A DNA stretch of 64,000 nucleotides from Archangium gephyra (GCA_003243425.1 QFQP01000013.1:268343-332342), one strand, 5' to 3'; positions 1-8,001 are shown, numbered from the stretch's first letter. Notes: a model not told the origin generated them from the sequence alone. Made by a program: numbers and translations.

Positions 1-1
1 C

Positions 2-163
2 GACTCGCGTGAACCGACGCCTCCGTGCGGCATGTGCCGTCAGGTGCTGGCCGAGTTCGGTTCGGCAGACCTCCCGGTCCGATCACGCACGTTGAAGGGT
101 CAGGAAGCGAAGTGGACGCTCGGCGAGCTGTTGCCGTTCGCGTTCACCAGGACGTTCTTCTGA
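2..163 (+). CDS. cdd: Cytidine deaminase, C-terminal part (gene enters from left edge)
   Basis: Open frame running in from the window edge and ending in TGA. Its first residues contain the motif PPCGMCRQVLAEF, the second half of the cytidine deaminase zinc site: PCGxCRQ supplies two Cys ligands. Known family role: hydrolytic deamination of cytidine and deoxycytidine in pyrimidine salvage, in the cytoplasm. Only the last 53 residues are visible; the catalytic HAE motif lies outside the window. The stop is 2 bp from the stop of the convergent gene on the other strand. A related CDA-fold deaminase cannot be excluded from this tail alone. Confidence 0.85.
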   Translation, partial: DSREPTPPCGMCRQVLAEFGSADLPVRSRTLKGQEAKWTLGELLPFAFTRTFF

Positions 164-165
164 CC

Positions 166-1029
166 TCACGCGTCGATCGTGAGCGCCTTCCACGCGAGCA
201 GTGAACCGTCCGCCGTGCGCTCCCAGTTGCAGGCGACCTCGTTGAGCACGAGCGACGATTCCTGAATCACCTTGTCGCTCGCGTTGAGCACGTAGCCGTT
301 GCCGCTCGGCGCCACGTAGCTGCTCTGCGTCGAATAGATGTCCGTCTTCAGCGCCTCGTCGAAGAACAACTGCGACGTCACGTACGCCGTGTTGCCCACC
401 GACACCTTGAAGTGAATGTGCGTCGCGCGGCTCGAATACCAACCGGGAAACAGGCCATCGAACGTCACGCGGCCATCACTGCCCGCGGTCTGAATTCCCC
501 GACCCCACAACGCTGCCGCCGCCGTCGCGCTGCCGCCGGTGCAGAACGCGTCCATGTTTCCGTCGATGTCGCCCGAGTACACGCCCTTCGTGTCGGCCAT
601 CCAGATCTCCACGGTCGCGCCAGGCACCGGGCTGCACGCGCGGTTGACGACCAGCAACTCGAGCCGCATGGGCACGCCCGAATAGCCCTCGCTCACGTCA
701 CGGCGCGTCAGCAGCGGGCTCGTCGCGTGACACGGACCTTCTGTCGCTGACCGGAACAGGGCGCACGTGCTGCCGAGCCCTGTCGCGAATGGATTTCCGT
801 AATCCTTCGACGTGATCAACGCGGTGGTCGCCGCCGCCCAACTCGCTGAAGTTCCGGCGTCGCTCGATCCCGCATCTTCCGCCGCGAAATTCCCACCGTC
901 CGGAAGCAGCGGCATCTCTCCGCAATTGAGCAACGCCAGCGCTCCCAACCCTCCCGTCGCAACACGGAGGAAATGACGGCGTGAAAGCGGGGACTTGCGA
1001 GCCTCTGAAGACACGAATTTTCGACTCAT
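166..1029 (-). CDS. Tat-exported intradiol ring-cleavage dioxygenase-like lipoprotein
   Basis: 287 residues. The N-terminus has a twin-arginine signal (SRRHFLR, residues 16-22), a hydrophobic stretch and a lipobox ending at Cys36, so the protein is probably exported folded and lipid-anchored. The body resembles protocatechuate 3,4-dioxygenase-type enzymes: an Ig-like core and the non-haem iron ligands Tyr151 (KGVYSG), Tyr198 (GWYSS), His204 and His206 (THIHFKV). Family enzymes open catechol-type rings with O2. No aromatic-catabolism genes are nearby, so the substrate is unknown. Secreted relatives of this fold are common in soil bacteria and fungi. It is divergent from the ECF sigma gene at 1114 and convergent with cdd. 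Confidence 0.8.
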   Translation of the reverse strand: MSRKFVSSEARKSPLSRRHFLRVATGGLGALALLNCGEMPLLPDGGNFAAEDAGSSDAGTSASWAAATTALITSKDYGNPFATGLGSTCALFRSATEGPCHATSPLLTRRDVSEGYSGVPMRLELLVVNRACSPVPGATVEIWMADTKGVYSGDIDGNMDAFCTGGSATAAAALWGRGIQTAGSDGRVTFDGLFPGWYSSRATHIHFKVSVGNTAYVTSQLFFDEALKTDIYSTQSSYVAPSGNGYVLNASDKVIQESSLVLNEVACNWERTADGSLLAWKALTIDA

Positions 1030-1113
1030 CGTGTCGAGTTGAACTCCCAGCCTTTTATTCCGTGATTTCGCTCACACCCGCTGCCACTGGCCTGTCATCT
1101 CCCTGACGGCAAC

Positions 1114-1665
1114 ATGGGAGAGCCGGACGTCACAGGAATCGTGCTGCGTGCGCAGCAGGGAGATCGACAGGCGATCGAACGGCTCGTGCGTCGATTCCTC
1201 CGTCCGGCGTACCTCACGGCGCTGTCGGTGGTGCGGGTGCCCGCTGAAGCGGAAGACCTCGCACAGGAGGCGGTGGCGATGGCGATGCAACAGCTCGGGT
1301 CGTGTCGTGAACCCGCGCGCTTCGCCGGGTGGTTGCTCGCCAACGTGCGCAACCGCGCGTTGAACCATCTCGCAGCGGTGAAGGTGCGTCAGCGCCACGC
1401 CGACTCGGTGTTGATGGAAGAGGGCGCCGCAGCCGACGCAGAGCGCGTCGTGCTGCGCGAGCAGTTGGTGGCAGCGCTCGAAGTGCTGACGCCGCAGCAG
1501 CGCGAAGTGGTGTTGCTGCATGACATGGAATCGTGGACGCACCCGGAGATCGCGGCGTCACTTGGAATGAGTGAGGTCAACTCACGTCAGGTGCTGTCCG
1601 TGGCGCGAAAAGCGCTGCGGGCCAGGCTGGCCGAGTTGGAGAATGGAGAGGTTCAACATGGATGA
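1114..1665 (+). CDS. ECF-family RNA polymerase sigma factor
   Basis: 183 residues, normal for an ECF sigma factor. Sigma2 is at about residues 10-80 (AEAEDLAQEAVAMAM in the -10-binding region) and sigma4 at about 115-175 (LTPQQREVVLLHD, then a helix-turn-helix over HPEIAASLGMSEVNSRQ). It should direct core polymerase to a small regulon. Its stop overlaps the start of a short single-pass membrane protein by 8 bp, followed by a Spy/CpxP-like periplasmic protein. The sigma / anti-sigma / sensor arrangement resembles CnrYXH-type metal systems by architecture, but the inducing signal is not shown by the sequence. Confidence 0.9.
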   Translation: MGEPDVTGIVLRAQQGDRQAIERLVRRFLRPAYLTALSVVRVPAEAEDLAQEAVAMAMQQLGSCREPARFAGWLLANVRNRALNHLAAVKVRQRHADSVLMEEGAAADAERVVLREQLVAALEVLTPQQREVVLLHDMESWTHPEIAASLGMSEVNSRQVLSVARKALRARLAELENGEVQHG

Positions 1666-1975
1666 CGAACGCATCGACTTGGGGGCGCTGGACCCTTCGA
1701 AGAACTCACGGAAGTGGGAAGCGCTCGTGCAACGAACGGTGGAGCGCTCGATCACCTTGCCGCCCGCTGCGCCTCCGTCGGCGTGGGTGTCGCTCGCGCG
1801 CGTGCGTGTCGCGGTGGCCGGGTTCGCTGCGCTCGCCTTGCTCTCGTGGGTGCCCGTGATCACGCGCGAGGTTCAAACCAGCGACGAGTCGGCCACCGAC
1901 CCCGCCTACGCGATGATGCAGTTCTCGCAGTCGGGCGACACCGCCGCGCTGCTGGAGTCCGCTCATGTCTGGTGA
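1658..1975 (+). CDS. Short single-pass membrane protein, probable anti-sigma factor
   Basis: 105 residues starting at the ATG inside the sigma gene's last codons; GGAGAG at 1645-1650 sits just upstream and favours this start over an in-frame ATG at 1643. It has about 50 cytoplasmic residues, one transmembrane segment (VAVAGFAALALLSWVPVI, about residues 50-68) and about 35 periplasmic residues. There is no zinc-binding HxxxCxxC motif. Size, topology and overlap with both the sigma gene and the downstream sensor gene suggest a membrane anti-sigma factor of the small CnrY type; this is inferred from context rather than homology. Confidence 0.6.
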   Translation: MDDERIDLGALDPSKNSRKWEALVQRTVERSITLPPAAPPSAWVSLARVRVAVAGFAALALLSWVPVITREVQTSDESATDPAYAMMQFSQSGDTAALLESAHVW

Positions 1976-2432
1976 CGCGACCAGGAAGTTCCCGCTCACC
2001 GCGTTGGTGATCGTGGTGCTCACCTTCCTGGCTGGTGCAGGCACCGGCGCAGGGCTCTACGCGTCCTTCGGCGACCGTCACCCCGGCCCGCGTCCGCCCC
2101 CGGGCATGAAGGGCCCCCGGAAGGGCCTGCCACCGCACCTCGAGCAGCTCGAGCTCACCGCAGCTCAGCGCAAGCAGGTCGAAGCGGTACTCGAGAAGTT
2201 CCACCCGCGGTTCGAAGCCATCTTCAAGGAGCAGTTCCCGAAGGTGACGGCGCTGCGCGAAGAGATGGACGCGGAGCTGCTGCCGCTGCTCACCGACGAG
2301 CAGCGCGTGAAATTCGAAGAGCTCAAGAAGCAACGCCCGGAACGTGGTGGCTTCGGTCCGCCGCCCGGGCCTCCTCCCGGAGAAGGGCCTCCGCCCGGAG
2401 TGCCGCCGGGCCCGCCGCCGCTGGCGCCCTGA
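1965..2432 (+). CDS. Spy/CpxP-like periplasmic (metal-sensor type) protein, membrane-anchored
   Basis: 155 residues. An N-terminal signal anchor (about residues 10-32) is followed by a helical segment with the Spy/CpxP/CnrX pattern: LELTAAQRKQVEAVLEKFHPRF, then a second long helix ending LLTDEQRVKFEELKKQ. The last 30 residues are a Pro/Gly tail of PPPG units. Histidines before and in the first helix could bind metal, but no ligand set can be assigned. The start overlaps the anti-sigma gene by 11 bp, so the three genes are translationally coupled. Families of this fold sense metal or envelope stress and release the sigma factor through the anti-sigma protein. Confidence 0.7.
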   Translation: MSGDATRKFPLTALVIVVLTFLAGAGTGAGLYASFGDRHPGPRPPPGMKGPRKGLPPHLEQLELTAAQRKQVEAVLEKFHPRFEAIFKEQFPKVTALREEMDAELLPLLTDEQRVKFEELKKQRPERGGFGPPPGPPPGEGPPPGVPPGPPPLAP

Positions 2433-2526
2433 CGAAAGTGCCTCACGCATCGCGAGCGTGACCTGTCTTCCAGTGTGAGCCGGTCGAAGTGGGAGCCGGC
2501 AACTCGGAAAGAAAAGGAGCCCTCAC

Positions 2527-3051
2527 ATGCGTCTCGTTCTTCTGTCGGTCCTCGCCGCTTCTTCGCTCGCGCTCGCTCAACCTCGGGGTGGTCCGCCGGA
2601 GGAAGCGATCACCGCCTGCAGCGGCCTCGCTGAGGGCACCGCCTGCGGGTTCACGCACCGCGGCAACAATTTGACAGGGACCTGTCGAAAAGGGCCCGAC
2701 GGTCAGACCGCCGCCTGCCTGCCCGAGGGCGCTGGCCGGCATCGCGGGCCTCCTGAGGAAGCGGTGACTGCGTGCAGCGGAAAATCGGCCGAGGCGACGT
2801 GCAGCTTCACGCATCACGACCGCACCGTCGAAGGCACGTGCCGCACCGGACCGCGTGGAGAGGCGCTCACGTGCGCACCAGCCGGTGGCCATCGTGGCCC
2901 GCCGCAGGAAGCCATCACCGCGTGTGCCTCGTCGACAGCGGGCGCGGCGTGCAGCGTTTCGTTTCACGGCAAGACGCTGAACGGCACCTGCAGCGCGGGC
3001 CCTGACGGCTCGAAGCTGGCGTGCCTGCCGGCGCGACCGCCTCAACCGTGA
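2527..3051 (+). CDS. Secreted Cys-rich protein with three tandem repeats
   Basis: 174 residues with a Sec signal peptide (residues 1-18, cleaved after ALA). The mature part is three repeats of about 50 residues, each beginning PPEEAITAC or PPQEAITAC, with four cysteines and ending GTCxxGPxGxxxxC plus a Pro/Gly linker. The first copy contains CGFTHRG, the second CSFTHHD, the third CSVSFHG. The domain family is not recognised; even cysteine number suggests disulfides, while the His residues would also allow metal binding. It lies 94 bp after the ECF-sigma set on the same strand and could be a target or final member of it. AAGGAG about 8 bp before the ATG supports the start. Confidence 0.75.
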   Translation: MRLVLLSVLAASSLALAQPRGGPPEEAITACSGLAEGTACGFTHRGNNLTGTCRKGPDGQTAACLPEGAGRHRGPPEEAVTACSGKSAEATCSFTHHDRTVEGTCRTGPRGEALTCAPAGGHRGPPQEAITACASSTAGAACSVSFHGKTLNGTCSAGPDGSKLACLPARPPQP

Positions 3052-3131
3052 CGTCCTGGCCCGCGCGTCATGGTGACGCGAACGGGGTGTGACCCGCGGG
3101 CACACTTCCCACTTCTCGTGGGTCACATCGA

Positions 3132-3172
3132 GCGGCGTGCACGTACTCCCTGCGTGCACGCCGTTCGCTTTT
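3132..3172 (+). terminator. Rho-independent terminator
   Basis: A perfect 11-bp inverted repeat (CGGCGTGCACG at 3133-3143 and CGTGCACGCCG at 3153-3163) with a 9-base loop is followed by TTCGCTTTT. It ends transcription of the Cys-rich repeat gene and runs up to the stop codon of the LysR remnant on the other strand. Confidence 0.8.
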
Positions 3173-3845
3173 CAGTGGAACACGTCGTCGAGGAACGTGA
3201 GGAACGCCTTCACGTTGGGGTTCGCGCTGCGGGTCGCCGGCCAGATGGCGGTGAAGGCATGGCGGTCCACCGCGTAGTTTTCGAGCACCGGTGTGAGCTC
3301 CTTTCGCTTCACGAACGCTCTGGCCACGTACATCGGCAACACGCTGATGCCGCCGCCGCCAGCCAGCAGCGCGGCGTTTGCTTCGGTCGAGTCGACGGTC
3401 GCCCAGACCTTCGGTTCGAGCTCGACCACGCGCCGGCCGACCTGAAACGGCCACCGGAGCACGAGGCCGGTGCTTTGAAACCTCACCGCGACGCAGTCGT
3501 GATGCTGAAGGTCGTCAGGGGTCTTCGGTGTGCCGCGTTTCGCCAGATACGCGGGCGACGCGAAGCACCCCACGCGGTGCGGCCCGAAACGGCGCGACCT
3601 CAGCTCGGAGTTGGCGCTGTGGCCCACGCGAATGGCCACGTCGATGCCCTCGTCGACGAGATCGAGCAGTTGGTCCGTCATGCGCAGGTTCACCCGCACG
3701 CCGGGATGTCTGCGGTGAAAGCGGGGCAGGGCCGGGCCGAGGAGATGGGTACCGATCGCCGGTGCTGCGGTGATGGTCAACGCGCCAGCGGGTTCGGTGC
3801 GCGCGAGCTGCGCGGCCTGCTGCAGCGAAACCTCGAGACCGTCTT
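3172..3845 (-). pseudogene. LysR-family regulator remnant: effector-binding domain only, HTH missing
   Basis: About 220 residues match the C-terminal two-thirds of a LysR regulator: linker QAAQLARTEPAGALTITAAP, substrate-domain motif LLGPALPRFHRRHPGVRVNL, then DEGIDVAIRVG and CFASPAYLAKRG. The minus frame stays open to 4125, but beyond about 3845 it is low-complexity antisense of another gene, and no N-terminal winged helix-turn-helix exists. The right edge given here is the approximate homology limit, uncertain by about 15 bp. Without a DNA-binding domain or evident start it should not work as a regulator. The break coincides with the truncated 5' end of the adjoining SnoaL-like gene. Confidence 0.8.
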
Positions 3846-4140
3846 CAACGAACGCGACACGGAGAAGCGGCTGGCCGCGATCCGCGCGCTCTACACGGCC
3901 GACGCGGTCGTTCACGATCCCGAAGGGAGCGTCACCGGTCACGAAGCCATCAACGCGCTGGTGACGCGGCTGCTGCCGACGCTGCCGCCGGGGTTCTCGT
4001 TCGTGGCCGACCCACCCGCGCTGTCGCACCATGGCACTGCGATTCTGCGCTGGCACTCCGAGCCCGCGATGCTCCATGGCTTCGACGTGGCGCAGCTCCA
4101 AGACGACCGCATCGCCGTGCTGCACGTGTTCATTTCGTGA
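3805..4140 (+). pseudogene. SnoaL/NTF2-like protein, 5'-truncated remnant
   Basis: The frame contains LLQRNLETVFNERD and LYTADAVVHDPEGSVTGHEA, followed by DVAQLQDDRIAVLHVFIS, the pattern of SnoaL-like / nuclear transport factor 2-like proteins (cone-shaped alpha+beta fold of about 125 residues, varied small-molecule roles). Homology begins close to the family's normal N-terminus, but the upstream sequence in this frame is antisense to the LysR remnant and has no convincing ribosome site. The first in-frame ATG is at 3745. Either only a few residues and the promoter are lost, or a short chimeric start is used. LysR regulators are often divergent from such genes, which supports a deletion across a former divergent promoter. 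Confidence 0.65.
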
Positions 4141-4180
4141 CCTCGGAGCAGCCCCCGCGTGACGTCTCTACGAGATCGTC

Positions 4181-4636
4181 ATGCGCACGCTCACCAACAC
4201 CCTGCTCACCGCTGGTCTCGCCACCGCCGCCACGACGATCACCGCCGTCGTGCTCGGCGCCAGGCGCAAACGCCCCGCGAAGATCGTCAACTCCACCAGC
4301 CACATTCTCTGGGGCGATCGCGACGCGAAGCGCGCCAGCGAGTTCGACCTGAAACACACGCTCACCGGCTTCGCCCTCAACGCTGGTGCCATGGTCGCGT
4401 GGGCCGGCACGCAGCAGCTGCTGTTTGGCAAGCCCGCTGGCAGGTCGCTGACGCGCGCGGCTGCCGTCGGCGCGGCGACGTCTGCCCTCGCGTGGCTCAC
4501 CGACTACAAGGTCGTTCCCAAACGGCTCACGCCCGGCTTCGAGATGCACCTCGACGCCAGGGAGATGACGGTGATGTACGGCGTGCTCGCAGGTGCGCTG
4601 GCGCTCGGTCGCGCGCTCCGCACCGACGAGGCCTGA
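4181..4636 (+). CDS. Hypothetical four-helix membrane protein
   Basis: 151 residues. Four hydrophobic segments are visible: LLTAGLATAATTITAVVLGA near the N-terminus, FALNAGAMVAWAGTQQLLF, AAAVGAATSALAWLTDY and a last one around VMYGVLAGALALG. Between the first two is a polar loop with SHILWGDRDAKRASEFDLKH. The layout resembles uncharacterised small inner-membrane proteins, but no named family is recognised. It lies 40 bp after the SnoaL-like remnant and 78 bp before the pirin gene, all on the plus strand. Good codon bias and normal length support a real gene. Confidence 0.65.
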   Translation: MRTLTNTLLTAGLATAATTITAVVLGARRKRPAKIVNSTSHILWGDRDAKRASEFDLKHTLTGFALNAGAMVAWAGTQQLLFGKPAGRSLTRAAAVGAATSALAWLTDYKVVPKRLTPGFEMHLDAREMTVMYGVLAGALALGRALRTDEA

Positions 4637-4714
4637 AGGCCGTTCAGCCGGTGAGACAATCGATTGCCCGCCGCGCAATTGCACCTGCCGGCTCGCATGG
4701 TGATGGTTTGCACC

Positions 4715-5407
4715 ATGAAGACGATCCGAAGAGCAGACAGCCGAGGCGGCGGGAACCACGGGTGGCTCGACACGAAGCACACCTTTTCGTTCGCCGATTA
4801 TTACGACCCGAAGCACATGGGCTTCCGTGCGCTGCGCGTGATCAACGAAGACAAGGTGAAAGCCGGTAAGGGCTTCGGCACGCACGGGCATCGCGACATG
4901 GAGATTCTGTCGTACGTGCTCGACGGCGCGCTCGAACACCGCGACACCATCGGGCAGGGCGGCGTGATTCGTCACGGCGACGTGCAGCGTATGAGCGCCG
5001 GCACCGGTGTGATGCACAGCGAGTTCAACGGCTCCAAGACCGAGCCCGTTCACTTCCTGCAGATCTGGATCATGCCCGACAAGAACGGCGTCGAGCCCAC
5101 GTACGAGCAGCGAAACATCGGCGACATCACGAAGGGCTTGAAGCTCATCGCCTCGCCAGATGGCGCCGACGGCTCGATGAAGATGAATGCCGACGCGCGC
5201 ATCTCCGCGAGCATTCTGGGCAAGGGCGAGAAGCGCGACTTCAACCCCGGCAAGACGCGGCACATCTACGTGCACGTCGCGCGCGGCAACGTGAAGGTCG
5301 GTGACGACGAGCTGCACTCCGGCGACGGTATCGCCCTCTCGCAGGTCGAAGGCGTGACGCTCGAAGGCATCGACACCGCCGAGGTCATTCTCTTCGACCT
5401 CGCCTGA
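4715..5407 (+). CDS. Pirin family protein (cupin; YhhW-like)
   Basis: 230 residues from the ATG of MKTIRRADSRGGGNHGW, where family similarity begins; the open frame extends 17 codons further up without similarity. The N-terminal cupin holds the pirin signature THGHRDMEILSYVLDGALEHRD and MSAGTGVMHSEFN, supplying the His/His/Glu-type metal ligands. The second, degenerate cupin spans about residues 145-230. Bacterial pirins bind Fe or similar metals, and some, such as E. coli YhhW, have quercetin 2,3-dioxygenase activity. The physiological substrate here is unknown. It appears monocistronic. Confidence 0.9.
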   Translation: MKTIRRADSRGGGNHGWLDTKHTFSFADYYDPKHMGFRALRVINEDKVKAGKGFGTHGHRDMEILSYVLDGALEHRDTIGQGGVIRHGDVQRMSAGTGVMHSEFNGSKTEPVHFLQIWIMPDKNGVEPTYEQRNIGDITKGLKLIASPDGADGSMKMNADARISASILGKGEKRDFNPGKTRHIYVHVARGNVKVGDDELHSGDGIALSQVEGVTLEGIDTAEVILFDLA

Positions 5408-5491
5408 CGTCACCGCGCCGCGCACCTCGGCGACGCGGCACCTCATCAGCGGGTAGCCGGAACGCTGCGCTTCGGTTACTCCGCACTCACG

Positions 5492-5830
5492 ATGTCTGCC
5501 GACGCGACGCCTTCGTGGGTTTTGATCTCGGTGCTCTTCAGCACCTTCCCGCTCGAAGAAGACCTCGCGCTGGCGTTGCATCGGGTGGCGCTCGATCTCT
5601 ACCGCAGCAACTCTTCGGCCGGCCTCGTCGACCACGGGCTGGCCCACGGGCAGGTGAAGAACGCCAACAAGGAAGCGGTCGTTGGCTCCATCACCGGCCC
5701 GGTGTTCGAGGCAGAGCTGGAAACCGAACGCGGCAAGGGCGAGGTGCGCTTCATCCTCACCCGGCAGGGGCTCGACCTGCTCGAGGCCCGCGGGCGTGAA
5801 CCCAAAGCCGGGCCGCGGTACCTCAACTGA
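5492..5830 (+). CDS. Hypothetical protein, 112 residues
   Basis: A short soluble protein with no signal peptide or membrane segment. The N-terminal half is helical (PLEEDLALALHRVALDLYRS) and the second half is predicted beta-rich (GSITGPVFEAELETERGKGEVRFILTRQGLDLLEA). No family is recognised. It ends 40 bp before serA on the same strand and could share its transcript. G/C-rich third positions throughout favour real coding. Confidence 0.55.
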   Translation: MSADATPSWVLISVLFSTFPLEEDLALALHRVALDLYRSNSSAGLVDHGLAHGQVKNANKEAVVGSITGPVFEAELETERGKGEVRFILTRQGLDLLEARGREPKAGPRYLN

Positions 5831-5870
5831 GCTTGCGTCCCTGACGCGTCGCGCTACTTACTCACGAGAC

Positions 5871-7088
5871 ATGAAGATGAACGTGCTGCTGCTCGAGGGA
5901 ATCCACCCGGTCGCCGAACAGGCGCTGGTGCAGGCTGGTCACACCGTTCGCCGCGTCGCCGGCGCGCTCAAGGAAGACGAACTCATCGCGCAGCTCGAGG
6001 GCGTGCAGCTGCTCGGTATCCGCTCGAAGACCAACGTGACGAAGAAGGTCCTCGAGTCGGCCCACGCGAAGAGCCTGCTGTCGGTCGGCGCCTTCTGCAT
6101 CGGCACCAACCAGATCGCGCTCGATGAGGCGATGAAGCGTGGCGTCGCGGTGTTCAACGCGCCGTTCAGCAATACCCGCTCGGTGGCCGAGCTCGTCATC
6201 GCCGAGATCATCATGCTGTCGCGTGAGCTGGGCGACCGCGACATCGAGATGCACCAGGGCGTGTGGAAGAAGACCGCGTCGGGCAGCCACGAAGTTCGCG
6301 GCAAGACGCTCGGTGTCGTGGGCTACGGCCACATCGGCACGCAGGTGGGGATTCTCGCCGAGTTCTTCGGCATGCGCGTCATCTTCTACGACGTCACCTC
6401 GAAGCTGCCGCTGGGCAACACGCAGGTCGCCGGCTCGCTCGACGCCTTGCTCGAGCAGTCAGATTTCGTGACGCTCCACGTGCCCGAGACGCCGCAGACG
6501 CGAATGATGATCGGCTCCGAGCAGCTCGCGCGCATGAAGAAGGGCGCCTGCCTCATCAACGCCAGTCGCGGCACCGTGGTCGACATCGAAGCGCTCGCTG
6601 AAGCCATCAAGCGCGGTCATTTGCACGGCGCCGCCGTCGACGTGTACCCCGACGAGCCCGAGTCTTCCGACACCAGGGGCTTCAAGACGCCGCTGCAGAA
6701 CCTGCACAACGTCATCCTCACGCCGCACATCGGCGGGTCGACGCTCGAAGCGCAGGAGAACATCGGCCGTGAAGTCGCCAGCAGCCTCATTCGCTACGCC
6801 GACAGCGGCGCGACGACCGGCTCGGTGAACTTCCCCGGCGTGGAGCTCGGCCGTTCGCCCAGGACCTGGCGCCTCACGCACGTGCACCAGAACGTGCCTG
6901 GCGTGCTGCGCGACGTGAACCGCGTCATCGGCGATGCCGGCGCCAATATTCACGCGCAGCTGCTCTCGACCAACGCCGACATCGGCTACCTGATGATCGA
7001 CCTCGACTCCGAGGCCAGCGAGCAGGTGGTGGCGGGCCTCAAGAAGCTGCCCACCACCATTCACGCGCGCACCGTTTCGGGAATCTGA
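5871..7088 (+). CDS. serA: D-3-phosphoglycerate dehydrogenase
   Basis: 405 residues from the ATG of MKMNVLLLEG, close to the 410 of E. coli SerA; the frame is open further upstream without homology. It catalyses NAD-dependent oxidation of 3-phosphoglycerate, the first step of serine synthesis. Visible: substrate-domain start, nucleotide fold GYGHIGTQVG, catalytic region INASRGTVVD, DVYPDEPES and LTPHIGGSTLEAQENIG (His of the Glu-His pair). A C-terminal ACT domain is at about residues 330-405 (VHQNVPGVLRDVNRVIGD), the site of serine feedback inhibition in the E. coli enzyme. Its stop is one base from the stop of the convergent cyaY. Confidence 0.95.
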   Translation: MKMNVLLLEGIHPVAEQALVQAGHTVRRVAGALKEDELIAQLEGVQLLGIRSKTNVTKKVLESAHAKSLLSVGAFCIGTNQIALDEAMKRGVAVFNAPFSNTRSVAELVIAEIIMLSRELGDRDIEMHQGVWKKTASGSHEVRGKTLGVVGYGHIGTQVGILAEFFGMRVIFYDVTSKLPLGNTQVAGSLDALLEQSDFVTLHVPETPQTRMMIGSEQLARMKKGACLINASRGTVVDIEALAEAIKRGHLHGAAVDVYPDEPESSDTRGFKTPLQNLHNVILTPHIGGSTLEAQENIGREVASSLIRYADSGATTGSVNFPGVELGRSPRTWRLTHVHQNVPGVLRDVNRVIGDAGANIHAQLLSTNADIGYLMIDLDSEASEQVVAGLKKLPTTIHARTVSGI

Positions 7089-7089
7089 T

Positions 7090-7410
7090 TCAGAGGGCCA
7101 GCGAGACGCCCGACGCGTCTCGCACGCACTCGGTGACCCACGCACCGAGCTCGAGGCCCTTGCCCTTGTCGTCGAACCACTTGCCGTCGGCGTTGCGCGA
7201 GAAGTGAACGCCTTCGCCTTTGCCCGCGACCCAGATCTGCGAGACCGCGCGCTGGGTGTTGATGATCACCTTGGCGCCCGTCTTCGGCGCGGTGATGGTC
7301 ACCATGTCGCCGGTCGAATCACACTCGATGAGGTCGGGATCGTTCGCGTCTACGGCGTTCACGAGGCGCTTGAAGAACGAAGCAACCGAAGCGGAGTAGG
7401 CGGCATCCAT
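7090..7410 (-). CDS. cyaY: Frataxin-like iron-binding protein CyaY
   Basis: 106 residues, the length of bacterial frataxin. The N-terminal acidic helix (FKRLVNAVDANDPDLIECDSTGD) is followed by a beta-sheet with VTITAPKTGAKVIINTQRAVSQIWVAGK and GVHFSRNADGKWFDDKG, matching the CyaY strand order and conserved Trp/Gln surface. The family binds iron and modulates IscS-dependent Fe-S cluster assembly in the cytoplasm. It is convergent with serA and 24 bp downstream of sixA on the same strand. Confidence 0.85.
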   Translation of the reverse strand: MDAAYSASVASFFKRLVNAVDANDPDLIECDSTGDMVTITAPKTGAKVIINTQRAVSQIWVAGKGEGVHFSRNADGKWFDDKGKGLELGAWVTECVRDASGVSLAL

Positions 7411-7434
7411 GGTGCCGCCTGTCTCACGCCCGCA

Positions 7435-7929
7435 TCACTCGGTGTCAAGCGGGAGTCCGTCGAGCACGGGCTGGCCCGGCGCGGCGTAGAACAGCAGCCG
7501 CGGCGCGATGCCTTCACCGCGCTCGAGGCCGATGACCGTGCCCGGCTGCACCGGCTTGGGGAACGCACCCAACCCGAGGAAGTGCGCAGCCGCGGCGCCC
7601 ATCGAAGGTTGGTGACCGACGAGCACCACCGTCTCGTGCTCGCTGAGCAGCGACTCCAGCGCGCCGACCGGCCCGTCCGGAAACAGGTTGCGCGTGGTGC
7701 GCAGCAGCCCTTCGTAACGCAGCGCCTGCGCGAGCAGCGTGGCCGTCTGAACCGCGCGCACCAGCGGGCTCATGTAGATGATGTTGGGCGTCCCGATGCG
7801 GCTGGCGAGCGGCGCGAAGTGGCCCGGCAGCGCGAGGCGTGCGCGTGTCGTCAGGGCCCGGCCTTCGTCATCCAGTCCCTCGGGGATCTCGGCGTCGGCG
7901 TCTCCGTGGCGAACCAGAATGATCTTCAT
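7435..7929 (-). CDS. sixA: Phosphohistidine phosphatase SixA-like
   Basis: 164 residues, histidine-phosphatase superfamily. The catalytic motif LVRHGDA (His8) lies at the N-terminus. Other elements are LTTRARLAL, the Arg-containing MSPLVRAVQTATLLA and the second catalytic His in VVLVGHQPSMG. This compact form without an insert domain matches SixA, which removes phosphate from histidines of phosphorelay proteins such as ArcB or PTSNtr components. The cognate phosphorelay is not in the window. It may be co-transcribed with cyaY, 24 bp downstream. Confidence 0.85.
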   Translation of the reverse strand: MKIILVRHGDADAEIPEGLDDEGRALTTRARLALPGHFAPLASRIGTPNIIYMSPLVRAVQTATLLAQALRYEGLLRTTRNLFPDGPVGALESLLSEHETVVLVGHQPSMGAAAAHFLGLGAFPKPVQPGTVIGLERGEGIAPRLLFYAAPGQPVLDGLPLDTE

Positions 7930-8001
7930 CGGGTGCCGCGGAGCCTGTCAGAAGCGACTGGTTCGCGCGACTCGTTTGCGGGTGTGACACCCTTGGGTTC
8001 G

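Noticed and set aside
2433..2526. TCACGC/GCGTGA hairpin after the Spy-like gene as a terminator
   Set aside because: Short stem and no T tract; the gap before the Cys-rich gene is small and may be read through.
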